Assembly (NCBI GenBank): GCA_023430465.1
Contig: JAEZAM010000076.1
Location: forward strand, 1-25,234
Direction: 5' to 3'
DNA from: Bacteroidota bacterium
GTDB lineage: Bacteria; Bacteroidota; Bacteroidia; Chitinophagales; Chitinophagaceae
DNA length: 25,234 nucleotides
The notes under the pieces were generated by a model. The model was not told the origin of the DNA, searched no databases, and was given only the letters and a program-made list of their open reading frames with translations. Of the stretch, positions 12,877-21,160 are shown one piece after another. The translations under genes and the position numbers were made by a program. Positions within the stretch are counted from its first letter, which is position 1; every line of letters begins with the position of its first letter.

Positions 12877-13977
12877 TCAATCGACAACAGAGAAACGGAA
12901 TATTGTTTTACTGTAAAATTCCTCTCCCGCCTTCAGTATCGTGCTTGGAAAATGGGGATGACGCGGTGCATCGGGGAAATGCTGCGTCTCGAGGCAGAAG
13001 CCTGACCGCGCATTGTATATGGCACCATTCTTTCCTTTCAAACCCTGGAGATAATTGCCACTGTAAAAATGCACAGCGGGCTGCATGGTTGACACCTCCA
13101 GCTTACGGCCCGAAATGGGATCATATACTTCCGCAGCAGTTTTCATATGTTGGGTGTAGCGCTCTTCCAGCACAAAACTGTGATCATATCCCCCGCTCAT
13201 GACCAACTGCGGATCCGGGTTATTGATATCCCTTCCGATTTCTTTGAAGGCATTGAAGTCAAACACGGTCCCCGCCACTTCAGCGAGTTCACCCGTCGGC
13301 ACCTGCAAACCGTTTACCGGCAAATAGAATTTACTGTTTATCCGCAACTGATGACCGGTGATGGACGCTGACGGGTCGCCGGTGAGATTGAAATAGGCAT
13401 GTTGCGTAAGGTTCAGGAGAGTGGTCCGGTCGGAGATAGCACGATATTCCACCGTCCAGGCATTGTTATCATCCAGGGTGTAGATCACCCTAAGTTGTAA
13501 CTGCCCGGGGAAACCCTCCTCCAGGTGGGGACTGGTATAATTGAATTCAATGCCCTGAAGTCCGTTACTCTCGAAAGTTGTAGCCTTGAACTGACGTTTA
13601 TTGAAACCTACTTCACCGCCATGCAAATGATAGCCACCCTCCTTCGTGTGTAACCGGTAGGTAACGCCATCTATATCAACCGCCTCGCCGGATATGCGGT
13701 TGGCATACCGGCCTACAACAGTCCCCAGGTAATACTCGTCCTCCAGGTAGTCTTGCTTATCCTCATAACCGAGAACCACATCACCATTGTTACCATAGCG
13801 ATCAGGCACTTTCAGCGATACGACGGCGGCGCCACGGTCGGCAACTACCAGCTCGCTGCCTCGCCTGTTGCGGATCACATAATAGTTCACACTGTCCTTT
13901 GCATCCGCGGTGGCGGGTGCATAATTCGTCGATGCGTTTCTTGATTCCACACGATATTTTTTATTTTCCTGCACCAA
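12877..13977 (-). CDS. galM: Aldose 1-epimerase (mutarotase), last gene of the SusC operon
   Basis: Interconverts alpha and beta anomers of glucose or galactose, usually feeding released sugars into catabolism. The family residues are present: His119 (YHLHGG), His193 as general acid (TQHAYFNL), Asp265 (GYDHSF) and Glu330 as general base (CLETQHF). GRYANRI and PSTIL are also typical. About 366 aa, slightly longer than the family because of a non-conserved N-terminus of about 30 residues without a signal peptide. No ATG is available: the start is TTG at 13977 or GTG at 13974. It lies 34 nt after the PKD lipoprotein gene, so it is probably co-transcribed and weakly translated. The lack of a signal argues for a cytosolic role, although related epimerases in such loci are often exported. 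Confidence 0.9.
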   Translation of the reverse strand: MVQENKKYRVESRNASTNYAPATADAKDSVNYYVIRNRRGSELVVADRGAAVVSLKVPDRYGNNGDVVLGYEDKQDYLEDEYYLGTVVGRYANRISGEAVDIDGVTYRLHTKEGGYHLHGGEVGFNKRQFKATTFESNGLQGIEFNYTSPHLEEGFPGQLQLRVIYTLDDNNAWTVEYRAISDRTTLLNLTQHAYFNLTGDPSASITGHQLRINSKFYLPVNGLQVPTGELAEVAGTVFDFNAFKEIGRDINNPDPQLVMSGGYDHSFVLEERYTQHMKTAAEVYDPISGRKLEVSTMQPAVHFYSGNYLQGLKGKNGAIYNARSGFCLETQHFPDAPRHPHFPSTILKAGEEFYSKTIFRFSVVD

Positions 13978-14011
13978 CGAAACTCTGGCTGAGGAAGGTC
14001 CTGTTTCCGGT

Positions 14012-14869
14012 TTATAATGGCAGCGTTATGAATTTGGATTCCGGTAACGCAGCGACGGGTATCTTGCCGATATCAGCCCAGCCTGAAGTAAGCTCGATGA
14101 AACTGAAGTTCACTGCACCACTGAGTGATCCGAGCGCTGATTTTTTTACGGAGAATTCAATTCGCTTTTTTCCGGCAAATGGCGTTACTGCTGAGAAACT
14201 CATGGCCTCCGCAAATGAGGCTGAGGGCGAAAAAGTAAATCCTGCAGGTGGACCTTCATGTTTGAAGATGGTTCCATTTGCATCTGGCGGGCCTTCGAAT
14301 AAATAATCAGCACCTGAGCCCGCGGGGTACATCCATGTACTGAAACCGGTGGCCGGGTTGTTATCTGCATCCATGTACATATCGAACAACTCGAGGTTCA
14401 TCGCCTGCGTTCCTTCCAGGTAGAAATAGATCCTGTCGCTGGATGCAAAGGCTTTCACTGCAAGCAGGGTACCGCCACCGGAACCTGTATTCTCATGAAG
14501 GTATTCTACATACTCCCAGTCGCTGTAGTCGCCATCGATGCGGATGTTGGGCCCGATGATGGTCACTGTATCTTTGAAAACGCTGGAATCAGCACCATTC
14601 TTTGCTGTCAGCGATACCAGGTAGTTCCCTTTGGCGGTGAAAATATGCTGCGGCGTGCGGGCAGTAGAGGTCACTCCGCTCCCGTCTCCAAAGTCCCAAC
14701 GGTATTCGGTTGCGTTTGAAGAGAAATTCGTAAAATTCACCTTATAGCCGTCAGCTACGTAACTGAATACAGCTTTGGTATTGCTACCCGTATCATCCTT
14801 GCTGCAAGACCCAAGGGTTATCACCGCAAATGATATTGCGGTCAGAAAAAAAGTGTTTGTGATTTTCAT
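14012..14869 (-). CDS. Surface lipoprotein with PKD and CBM9/DOMON-like domains
   Basis: A 285-aa lipoprotein (LGSC, Cys22). A PKD domain covers about 33-108 (VNFTNFSSNATEYRWDFGDG, then HIFTAKGNYLVSLTAKNG). The C-terminal part (about 109-285), starting IRIDGDYSDWEYVEYL and containing SSDRIYFYLEG and DMYMDADNNPATGF, resembles the CBM9-like/DOMON sugar-binding sandwich. It sits where SusE/SusF-type surface glycan-binding proteins occur in such operons, so a role in capturing the glycan is likely (inference). There is no catalytic signature. It is 31 nt downstream of the DUF4874/DUF4832 lipoprotein gene, in the same operon. Confidence 0.8.
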   Translation of the reverse strand: MKITNTFFLTAISFAVITLGSCSKDDTGSNTKAVFSYVADGYKVNFTNFSSNATEYRWDFGDGSGVTSTARTPQHIFTAKGNYLVSLTAKNGADSSVFKDTVTIIGPNIRIDGDYSDWEYVEYLHENTGSGGGTLLAVKAFASSDRIYFYLEGTQAMNLELFDMYMDADNNPATGFSTWMYPAGSGADYLFEGPPDANGTIFKHEGPPAGFTFSPSASFAEAMSFSAVTPFAGKKRIEFSVKKSALGSLSGAVNFSFIELTSGWADIGKIPVAALPESKFITLPL

Positions 14870-14900
14870 GCTCGTTGCTTTGGAGATAAAAAAGTTCGGT

Positions 14901-16268
14901 TTAATTACCTATCGTTATGGTAGTCTTGAGTTTGTTCATCCCACCATTATCTGTCACCCATGCGTCGCGGTTACCTAAGCGAACAGCATATTCAGGTCGC
15001 AGTGCCAGGTCAGTATCCATATCGGCGATCTTAATGAACAGCTCATATTCGCCCGCTGGTATACTGGTGGTTGTGATATTTTCAGTTATTTCTGTTGTCA
15101 CCGATGGCTTTATGCTTCGTGCGTCCATCACCAGTTGTTTCTCGTAATACTGCCCGCTGGCAGATTTGAAAACCAGCGATGTTTTTTTGGCAAAATAGAG
15201 GGGCGCATAACCGCGATTGGTCATTGACAGCTTTAAGGTGAATCCTGCATTTGCCGTTACTGTTTTGGGGACGCTGGCACTGATAAGTGCAAGGCGATAC
15301 CCGAGGAAACGCTGGAAATCATCAAAGCAGCCGCTGTTTCTCCACGCATTGATCGTTGCCGGATACCAGTCGAGGTTGAGATAGGTCCATCGAAGGAATT
15401 TCATTTCCCGCTGGCCTTCTACACACGTCGGCGAATAACCTCCCGTCGGTGGGCAGGTTTCACCGCCTACAGGGACAAACATTGCCTCGTTATTGATGAA
15501 TTGTTTTTCCAGTTCTATATTATTATAAGTGCCGTATTCATTGCCACCGGAAAGAAAACAATCATTGTGATGCCCTACGCGAGCCCGTTGCTCTGCTGTG
15601 TATGCAATGCTGCTGGTTACAGGCGCTGTGGAATTAAATATCTGCTGTTTGTAAGTTGGCGTGCGCACCTGTATCATGATTTGCTGGGGAAGTACGCTCA
15701 ATAGCTTCTCCACCACAGCCCGCCTGGCTTCCACCGTGGTCAACCCATTGCTGGAGCTATGCCACTCACCATAGGCACCAATGAAACCGGCTTGTACAAA
15801 AGCAATCACATCTGCATTGTTCTCGAACAGCGGCTTCAGTTGATCCAGGTGTTGATTGATGATATTCAGCGGAGCATCGGTACCGGTCATCTGGTCAGTG
15901 TAAGCAAACCGCAGGATGATCTTTAGCCCGGCAGCCCGAACATTTGCAAAATCCTGGCTGATCAGGTCAAGCTGCGCAGCATCGAGTGCGGCTGATTTAA
16001 ACGCATCAAAATAATACACCCGAAGAATCAGGGAAACATTTTGCCCACGCAACAACTGCAGTTGGGCCGGTGCCAGTGGGGTGCCACCGGAGTATACCGG
16101 GTAGGTTTTGATAAAGCCTCTTTCCGGGTTAGGGAAAATGTCGTTGGAAAATTCATACTCAATTCGGTTCTCGCTCACTCCGGGATCATCTCCCTTATCT
16201 TTTCCGCAACCAGCGGCCATGAACGTGCAGAGAACGATTGGTAATATTATATGTCGGTACCATTTCAT
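14901..16268 (-). CDS. DUF4874/DUF4832 lipoprotein, candidate glycan-active enzyme
   Basis: A 455-aa lipoprotein with lipobox AAGC (Cys21). The N-terminal DUF4874 region (about 35-290) looks like a TIM-barrel: NPERGF (47-52), SLILRVYYFDAF, LKIILRFAYTDQM, DVIAFVQAGFIGAYGEWH (Glu168), QVRTP, GHHNDCF (Asp236) and VGGETC (Glu270). The C-terminal DUF4832 region (about 320-455) is a beta-sandwich with FRLGYRLAL-like and AGEYELFIKIAD stretches. The order of acidic residues at strand ends is what a retaining or inverting glycosidase would show, but no activity is established that I know of. It is 20 nt downstream of susD. A paralogue is at 21161-22663. If it is the enzyme, Glu168 and Asp236 or Glu270 are the best candidate catalytic residues. 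Confidence 0.8.
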   Translation of the reverse strand: MKWYRHIILPIVLCTFMAAGCGKDKGDDPGVSENRIEYEFSNDIFPNPERGFIKTYPVYSGGTPLAPAQLQLLRGQNVSLILRVYYFDAFKSAALDAAQLDLISQDFANVRAAGLKIILRFAYTDQMTGTDAPLNIINQHLDQLKPLFENNADVIAFVQAGFIGAYGEWHSSSNGLTTVEARRAVVEKLLSVLPQQIMIQVRTPTYKQQIFNSTAPVTSSIAYTAEQRARVGHHNDCFLSGGNEYGTYNNIELEKQFINNEAMFVPVGGETCPPTGGYSPTCVEGQREMKFLRWTYLNLDWYPATINAWRNSGCFDDFQRFLGYRLALISASVPKTVTANAGFTLKLSMTNRGYAPLYFAKKTSLVFKSASGQYYEKQLVMDARSIKPSVTTEITENITTTSIPAGEYELFIKIADMDTDLALRPEYAVRLGNRDAWVTDNGGMNKLKTTITIGN

Positions 16269-16288
16269 GTTGTACGATTGATGTGCGA

Positions 16289-17755
16289 TTAATTGTACCC
16301 GGGGTTTTGGATAAATCTTCCTTTCCCTTCACTCACGGCACGCAGCGAGAATGGATAAAGTACCTTATGCGGCGCGGTGTAGGGTGATTGTGTTACTTCC
16401 TGCGCGCGTGACACAAACTTCCCATGGCGAATTAGATCGGCACGGTACTGTCCATTCTCGCACCAGAACTCATGACTGCGTTCAAGAAGGATCAGATCAT
16501 TGAAGGCCGTCAGTGTACTGTAGTCTGCAAGCGCTTTGTCATTTAATCCTGCACGGCGGCGGATCACATTCACCAGGTCCATTGCTTCCTGCGTTGGCGC
16601 GCCTCCGGCGTTGGCCAGCGCCTCAGCTTTTGACAACAATACATCTGCGTACCGGTACATCACGATGTCGACGGTGGTCAGGCCGGTAGTACGTGCTTCA
16701 TCGGGATGTATCTTCAGCGGAATGGGTCCCCAGTCAAGTATCTGGCCGGGATTCGCACGGTTGTAGGTGATGTTGTCAGTGCCTGTAAATTCAGCTATGA
16801 GCATCTCCTTTCTCTTATCATTCGCTTCGAATCGGTCATAGAACCACCAGGTGCTGGTGATGGTGCCGAACCCGCCTTTGGGTGCATACACCGCGGGAAG
16901 TACCATGAGCTGCCACTGATTTTCACTCGTACCTGCATAGTCACATGGTATCGCCCAGATGACCTCGCGGCTGTTCTTTGCTCCTTCAAGATCCCACATG
17001 CCTGCGTAGTCAGCATCGAGCGCATAATGATTATACGCAATGATCTCATCGGCGAGTTCATTCACCTTACTCCAGTTTTTTTCATGCAACTGGAGGCGGA
17101 TGTTATACATTTTTGCGAGCGCCTTGTTGAACCGACCATACTCTGCTTCCGCAGGTCCGGGAAGATCAAGCGCGGCTGCAGTGAGGTCAGCCTCGATGAA
17201 TGCCACCATATCTTCATGGGATAATCTCGCCAATGGCACTTCCACAAGCGGATTATTCAGTACTTCCAGCGGAGCGATGACGATGGGACCGTAAAGGTCA
17301 AACAGTGTATAGGCCAGGATTCCCCTTGCGCAGCGTACCTGTGCGATCGCCTTGCGTTTCAGATCATCAGACAGCGTTGACCGTTCGATCAGGTCAATCG
17401 TGATGGTCATGCGGCTGATCTTGTTATAAAAATCATCATAGTAATGAGTGAAGCCGGCATCTGTCGGGCGAAAATTGTGCAGCGATGCAGTTTGCTGATC
17501 GCCGTATTTACCATGAAGGATCTCCGTCGTTGCATCACTGAGGTACATCACGCCGCGTTCCGATGTGGAGTGTATACCATCACCATAAGAACCACGGAGT
17601 GGATAGTAGGCAGCGTTTACCATGGCTTCCAGGTCGGCAAGCGACTTAGGGAAAATACCGGGATTGATCTCACCATAATCCACCGGTTCCAGGTCTTTTG
17701 TACAGCTTCCGAGCACCAATGCCATCGGAAGACAGAATAGAATCAGTTTTTTCAT
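16289..17755 (-). CDS. susD: SusD/RagB-family glycan-binding lipoprotein
   Basis: The surface lid of a SusCD transporter; it captures the oligosaccharide and opens or closes over SusC. The 488-aa chain has lipoprotein signal MKKLILFCLPMALVLGSC (Cys18). Features include DLEAMVNAAYYPLRGSYGDG near the N-terminus, helical TPR-like repeats (RKAIAQVRCARGILAYTLFDLYG), and the family C-terminal pattern (DIVMYRYADVLLSKAEALANAG, LNDKALADY, LLERSHEFWCENGQYRADLIRHGKF). It lies 23 nt downstream of susC. The sugar specificity cannot be read from sequence. Confidence 0.95.
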   Translation of the reverse strand: MKKLILFCLPMALVLGSCTKDLEPVDYGEINPGIFPKSLADLEAMVNAAYYPLRGSYGDGIHSTSERGVMYLSDATTEILHGKYGDQQTASLHNFRPTDAGFTHYYDDFYNKISRMTITIDLIERSTLSDDLKRKAIAQVRCARGILAYTLFDLYGPIVIAPLEVLNNPLVEVPLARLSHEDMVAFIEADLTAAALDLPGPAEAEYGRFNKALAKMYNIRLQLHEKNWSKVNELADEIIAYNHYALDADYAGMWDLEGAKNSREVIWAIPCDYAGTSENQWQLMVLPAVYAPKGGFGTITSTWWFYDRFEANDKRKEMLIAEFTGTDNITYNRANPGQILDWGPIPLKIHPDEARTTGLTTVDIVMYRYADVLLSKAEALANAGGAPTQEAMDLVNVIRRRAGLNDKALADYSTLTAFNDLILLERSHEFWCENGQYRADLIRHGKFVSRAQEVTQSPYTAPHKVLYPFSLRAVSEGKGRFIQNPGYN

Positions 17756-17778
17756 CTTATATGATTGATAGTGATTTT

Positions 17779-20700
17779 TTAAAAAGTTACATTGATGCCA
17801 GCCGTGAATGTGCGGATATAAGGATAGGCTGCTGTGTAAGAATCAGTTTCAGGATCGATGCCATCATATGGCGTGATCACGAAAAGATTCTGCGCGTCCA
17901 CATGTACCCGGATGGATGAGAACACATTACCCAGCACTTTACGGGGCAGGTTGTAACCCAGCGATACGTTCTGCAAACGAATAAACCAGGCGTCCTGCAG
18001 GAAGAAATCGCCGATGCCATATGGAGAGAAGCCCCAGAATGAACTGGGCTGTGTGGTAGATGGGTTTGTCGGTGTCCAGCGATCCTTTACGGAACGAAGT
18101 GCGTTATACCCGTTGGCATAGACACCATAGGCACTGATACCATATGCCGTATAGTTAGGGTCGGCAAGCCTGCGGCCAAACAAACCTGCAAAATCGAAGT
18201 TCAGGCTGAAATTCTTATATGTAAGAATGTTTGTGATGCCGGCCATTGCCTTCGGATCTGAAGTAGAGAGCATTTTCGTATCCGCATCATCGATGATCCC
18301 ATCAGCCTTACCGGTACGGATAAAACGTCCATTGGCATCAACGGCAGGGTTACCATTTACATCCCGCTGGAAGCCATCAATGTCTTTGATCTTGATCATC
18401 CCGGGTTTCAACTCAGGCTGTGAAACTGGCGCCTGTTCTCCTACCTGGAGTATACCGTCTGAAAGTCTGGTATAGATGGCGCGGATAGGATCGTTTGCAC
18501 TTTCGTACACAGCGGGTTTCCAGTCAGGTGCTCTTTCCTTCCAGTTGTCTTTGTAGCTGGAGAAAGTAAATGAAGTGCGCCATTGAAAATCGCTGGTCTG
18601 CACATTCCGGGTATTAATGGTGATCTCCAAACCTTTGCTGGTAGTTTTTCCTACGTTGGCAATGATGGTGTTCACATCCTGGTATGAGTTGAGTGATTTG
18701 GTTGCGAGAAGATCAGATATCTCATTTTTGAATAATTCAACTGAACCATCCACCTTTCCATTGAACAATGAGAAGTCAAGGCCCAGGTTAGCCCCTGTGG
18801 TTGTTTCCCATTTCAGGTCGGGATTTTCCAGACGGCTTAATGAAACACCAATGAGTCTCACATCATTTCCGGAAAGCCAGGCCGGGTATGCTGCATAAGC
18901 TGCAAAGGCATTGCTGTTGATGGTGGCATTACCCGTCTGTCCATAGCTGAAACGAAGTTTAAATTGTGATACCACATCTTTGATACCCGAGAAGAACTGT
19001 TCCTCTGCCACGTTCCAGCCGATAGCTGCGGAAGGGAAGGTTCCCCATTTATTATTTTTCGCAAATACGCTCGCACCATCCGTTCTTACGGTGAAGGTGA
19101 AGAGATACTTGCCGTTGAAATTATAGTTCAATCTTCCGAAATAAGAAGCGATGACGTTCTTGGAACCATAAGAGTTAGTAGGCAACTGAATGCTTCCGGC
19201 ACCCAGGTTGTTCCAGAGGAAGGCATCAGTAATAAAGCCTGTCGCACCGCTGCTGTTGAAGCGATTAATGAATTTCTGTTGTGACAAACCACCCAACACT
19301 TCAAATCGATGCTGATCGGCAATGGTGCGGTTGTAAGTCGCTGTCGCTTCAAGAAGATAATCATCCTTGTCAGTATTGGATACAAACGCACGGCCCTGTT
19401 CCAGTGCACCGAACAGCGTGGTCTTGGGGATATAGCTTTGTCTTTTTGCAAATCCGCGGTCCATACCAGCCTTGAGGCGAACTACCAATCCCTTTACCGG
19501 GGTGATATCAACAAATGAATTCAGCAACATTCGCTCGATCCTGCCCTGGTCGGTGATCGTCAGCAGCGAGTATGGATTTGGCTGCAAGGCGAGTTGCGGG
19601 TTGAGCGGGTAATTTCCATTTTCATCGATGGCTTCAATGTGTGGACCTTGCTGCAATGCTGCACGGATGATACCAGAGTTCTCAAACTGGTCGCCACCGA
19701 GCTGTGTATTGTCATTATCGATCCTGCTGGTAGTGAGTGTCAGTCCCAGTTTTACAAAACGGTTCACTTCCTGGTCAATATTTGCGCGAATTGAATAACG
19801 CTGGAAGCCTGAATTCTTCACGATACCTTCCTGGTTGTAATAGTTGCCTGAGACAAGGTAACGGGTAGATTTCGTGCCACCGGATACAGACAGGTTATGT
19901 TGCGTCGTACGTCCGTCTCTTGTTACCAGTTTGAACCAATCGGTTCCGCGTCCCACGTTATTGATGGCGTTCTGTGTATAGAGTTTCCTGTATGGGCCAT
20001 TCACTGGATTGGCTTCAGCCTCCTCGCGTGTGCGGTTTCCGTAAGGGATCACGCCATTATCAAAATCCCACTGCTCCTGGCCGGCTTCGTTTCTTACCTG
20101 CATCCATTCGTTGAGAGGAAGTACATCAAACTGGTTTTTGTATTTCTGTACGGAGAAATTATTTGAATACTGAACCGTCACAGCGCCGCTGGATCCACGC
20201 TTGGTGGTGATAAGGATCACTCCGTTTGCCGCGCGCGAACCGTAGATAGCTGTTGAGCTTGCATCCTTTAATACCTCGATGGATTCAATATCATTTGGAT
20301 TGAAAGAGTTCAGGATACTTTGTGAACCTGCCTGGTACCTGCCACCACTCTCGGGTTGCTGGAGGTCGGAGATTGGAAATCCATCTACAACAATCAGTGG
20401 GGCATTGCTGGCATTGACCGAGCCTGCACCACGCACAAGGATGTCCAGTCCACCACCCGGCTGTGCGCTGTTCTGGCGGATCGTCAGGCCCGCAACCTTG
20501 CCACGAAGCATGCTACCCACTTCAGGACCGGATGAGATCACGAGGTCCTTGGCCTTGACGGATGAAACGGCGCCTGTCAGGTCGCGCTTCCGCTGTGTTC
20601 CGTACCCGACAACAACAACCTCCTCAAGGGACTTGTTGGATGCTTCGAGCCGAACATCCTCCATATTGACATCTGTCACCGGGATCTCGCGGGTAGTAAA

Positions 20701-20937
20701 CTCAGACGAACTGAACACGAGCGTTTCACCGGCATTCGCCTGGATGGTGAAGTCACCGCGTTGGTCAGTTGTAACAGTGCGGGTGGTCCCCTTGACCTGC
20801 ACATTAATGAAAGGAAGAGGTTTCCCTTCCGGGTCTGTCACTTTTCCTTTGACAGGGCTCTGCGCGAAAACCGCGGCTCCAAAAGACATGAATGCGAACA
20901 ACAGGAGAACTGTTCTTTTGAATAGTGAGGTTGGCAT
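17779..20937 (-). CDS. susC: SusC/RagA-family TonB-dependent transporter
   Basis: Outer-membrane, TonB-driven importer of oligosaccharides working with SusD. The 1052-aa chain has signal peptide LLLFAFMSFGAAVFAQ. A carboxypeptidase-regulatory-like domain (about 27-98) starts VKGKVTDPEGKPLPFINV. The TonB-box/linker is SLEEVVVVGYGTQRKRDL (103-120). The plug contains LRGKVAGLTIRQNSAQPGGG and IESIEVLKDASSTAIYGSRA, followed by a beta-barrel ending in FTAGINVTF, with the terminal aromatic residue expected for BAM-dependent insertion. There is no anti-sigma-interacting N-terminal extension, so control is more likely through the LacI regulator. The ATG at 20937 is first in the operon. Confidence 0.96.
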   Translation of the reverse strand: MPTSLFKRTVLLLFAFMSFGAAVFAQSPVKGKVTDPEGKPLPFINVQVKGTTRTVTTDQRGDFTIQANAGETLVFSSSEFTTREIPVTDVNMEDVRLEASNKSLEEVVVVGYGTQRKRDLTGAVSSVKAKDLVISSGPEVGSMLRGKVAGLTIRQNSAQPGGGLDILVRGAGSVNASNAPLIVVDGFPISDLQQPESGGRYQAGSQSILNSFNPNDIESIEVLKDASSTAIYGSRAANGVILITTKRGSSGAVTVQYSNNFSVQKYKNQFDVLPLNEWMQVRNEAGQEQWDFDNGVIPYGNRTREEAEANPVNGPYRKLYTQNAINNVGRGTDWFKLVTRDGRTTQHNLSVSGGTKSTRYLVSGNYYNQEGIVKNSGFQRYSIRANIDQEVNRFVKLGLTLTTSRIDNDNTQLGGDQFENSGIIRAALQQGPHIEAIDENGNYPLNPQLALQPNPYSLLTITDQGRIERMLLNSFVDITPVKGLVVRLKAGMDRGFAKRQSYIPKTTLFGALEQGRAFVSNTDKDDYLLEATATYNRTIADQHRFEVLGGLSQQKFINRFNSSGATGFITDAFLWNNLGAGSIQLPTNSYGSKNVIASYFGRLNYNFNGKYLFTFTVRTDGASVFAKNNKWGTFPSAAIGWNVAEEQFFSGIKDVVSQFKLRFSYGQTGNATINSNAFAAYAAYPAWLSGNDVRLIGVSLSRLENPDLKWETTTGANLGLDFSLFNGKVDGSVELFKNEISDLLATKSLNSYQDVNTIIANVGKTTSKGLEITINTRNVQTSDFQWRTSFTFSSYKDNWKERAPDWKPAVYESANDPIRAIYTRLSDGILQVGEQAPVSQPELKPGMIKIKDIDGFQRDVNGNPAVDANGRFIRTGKADGIIDDADTKMLSTSDPKAMAGITNILTYKNFSLNFDFAGLFGRRLADPNYTAYGISAYGVYANGYNALRSVKDRWTPTNPSTTQPSSFWGFSPYGIGDFFLQDAWFIRLQNVSLGYNLPRKVLGNVFSSIRVHVDAQNLFVITPYDGIDPETDSYTAAYPYIRTFTAGINVTF

Positions 20938-21035
20938 GCAAGATAGTTTTGATAAAGTGTTTGTGAAAAATCGTCTACCCTAAATTGGGTTATTTTAACC
21001 AATAAAAAACCCGGCGGATGTTGCCCCTGCAGAGC

Positions 21036-21068
21036 GCAAACGCTTGATATGCGATTTCAAGCGTTTGC
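21036..21068. promoter_or_regulatory. Paired LacI-type operators in front of susC
   Basis: A perfect 12-bp inverted repeat: GCAAACGCTTGA, 9-bp spacer, TCAAGCGTTTGC. Each arm contains a 10-bp quasi-palindrome with a central CG (CAAACGCTTG at 21037-21046, CAAGCGTTTG at 21058-21067), the usual LacI-family operator shape. The centres are 21 bp apart, two helical turns. The same 10-mer is found at 23850-23859 before lacI. Confidence 0.7.
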
Positions 21069-21086
21069 ACAAGTTTGCGTAGCCTT

Positions 21087-21149
21087 AAAAAAAATGATCC
21101 TGTTCCTATCCAACGCAGGCAGTCCGGGGTTGGAGAACAACAGGATCAT
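21087..21149 (-). terminator. Strong intrinsic terminator of the upstream PUL unit
   Basis: On the minus strand an 11-bp perfect stem (ATGATCCTGTT with AACAGGATCAT, 21149-21139 and 21104-21094) plus an inner TCCAAC/GTTGGA stem is followed by eight T. It lies 12 nt past the DUF4874/DUF4832 stop codon and separates that unit from susC. Confidence 0.85.
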
Positions 21150-21160
21150 CAATGCATTTG

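Larger units (their letters stand above)
20938..21160. other. Regulatory gap between the two halves of the locus
   Basis: A 223-bp gap holding the terminator of the upstream unit (21087-21149), the paired LacI operators (21036-21068) and a leader of about 100 nt in front of susC. In the leader a TTGG-g-TTA-TTT-TAA-CCAA hairpin lies at about 20983-21001. No clear -7 box was found for susC. Confidence 0.6.

Noticed and set aside
20279..20983. 234-aa frame opposite the susC start
   Set aside because: Ser/Thr/Pro-rich antisense shadow of the plug-domain coding sequence.
20983..21068. Riboswitch or attenuator in the susC leader
   Set aside because: The inverted repeats there are better explained as LacI operators and one short weak hairpin; no known riboswitch core was seen.
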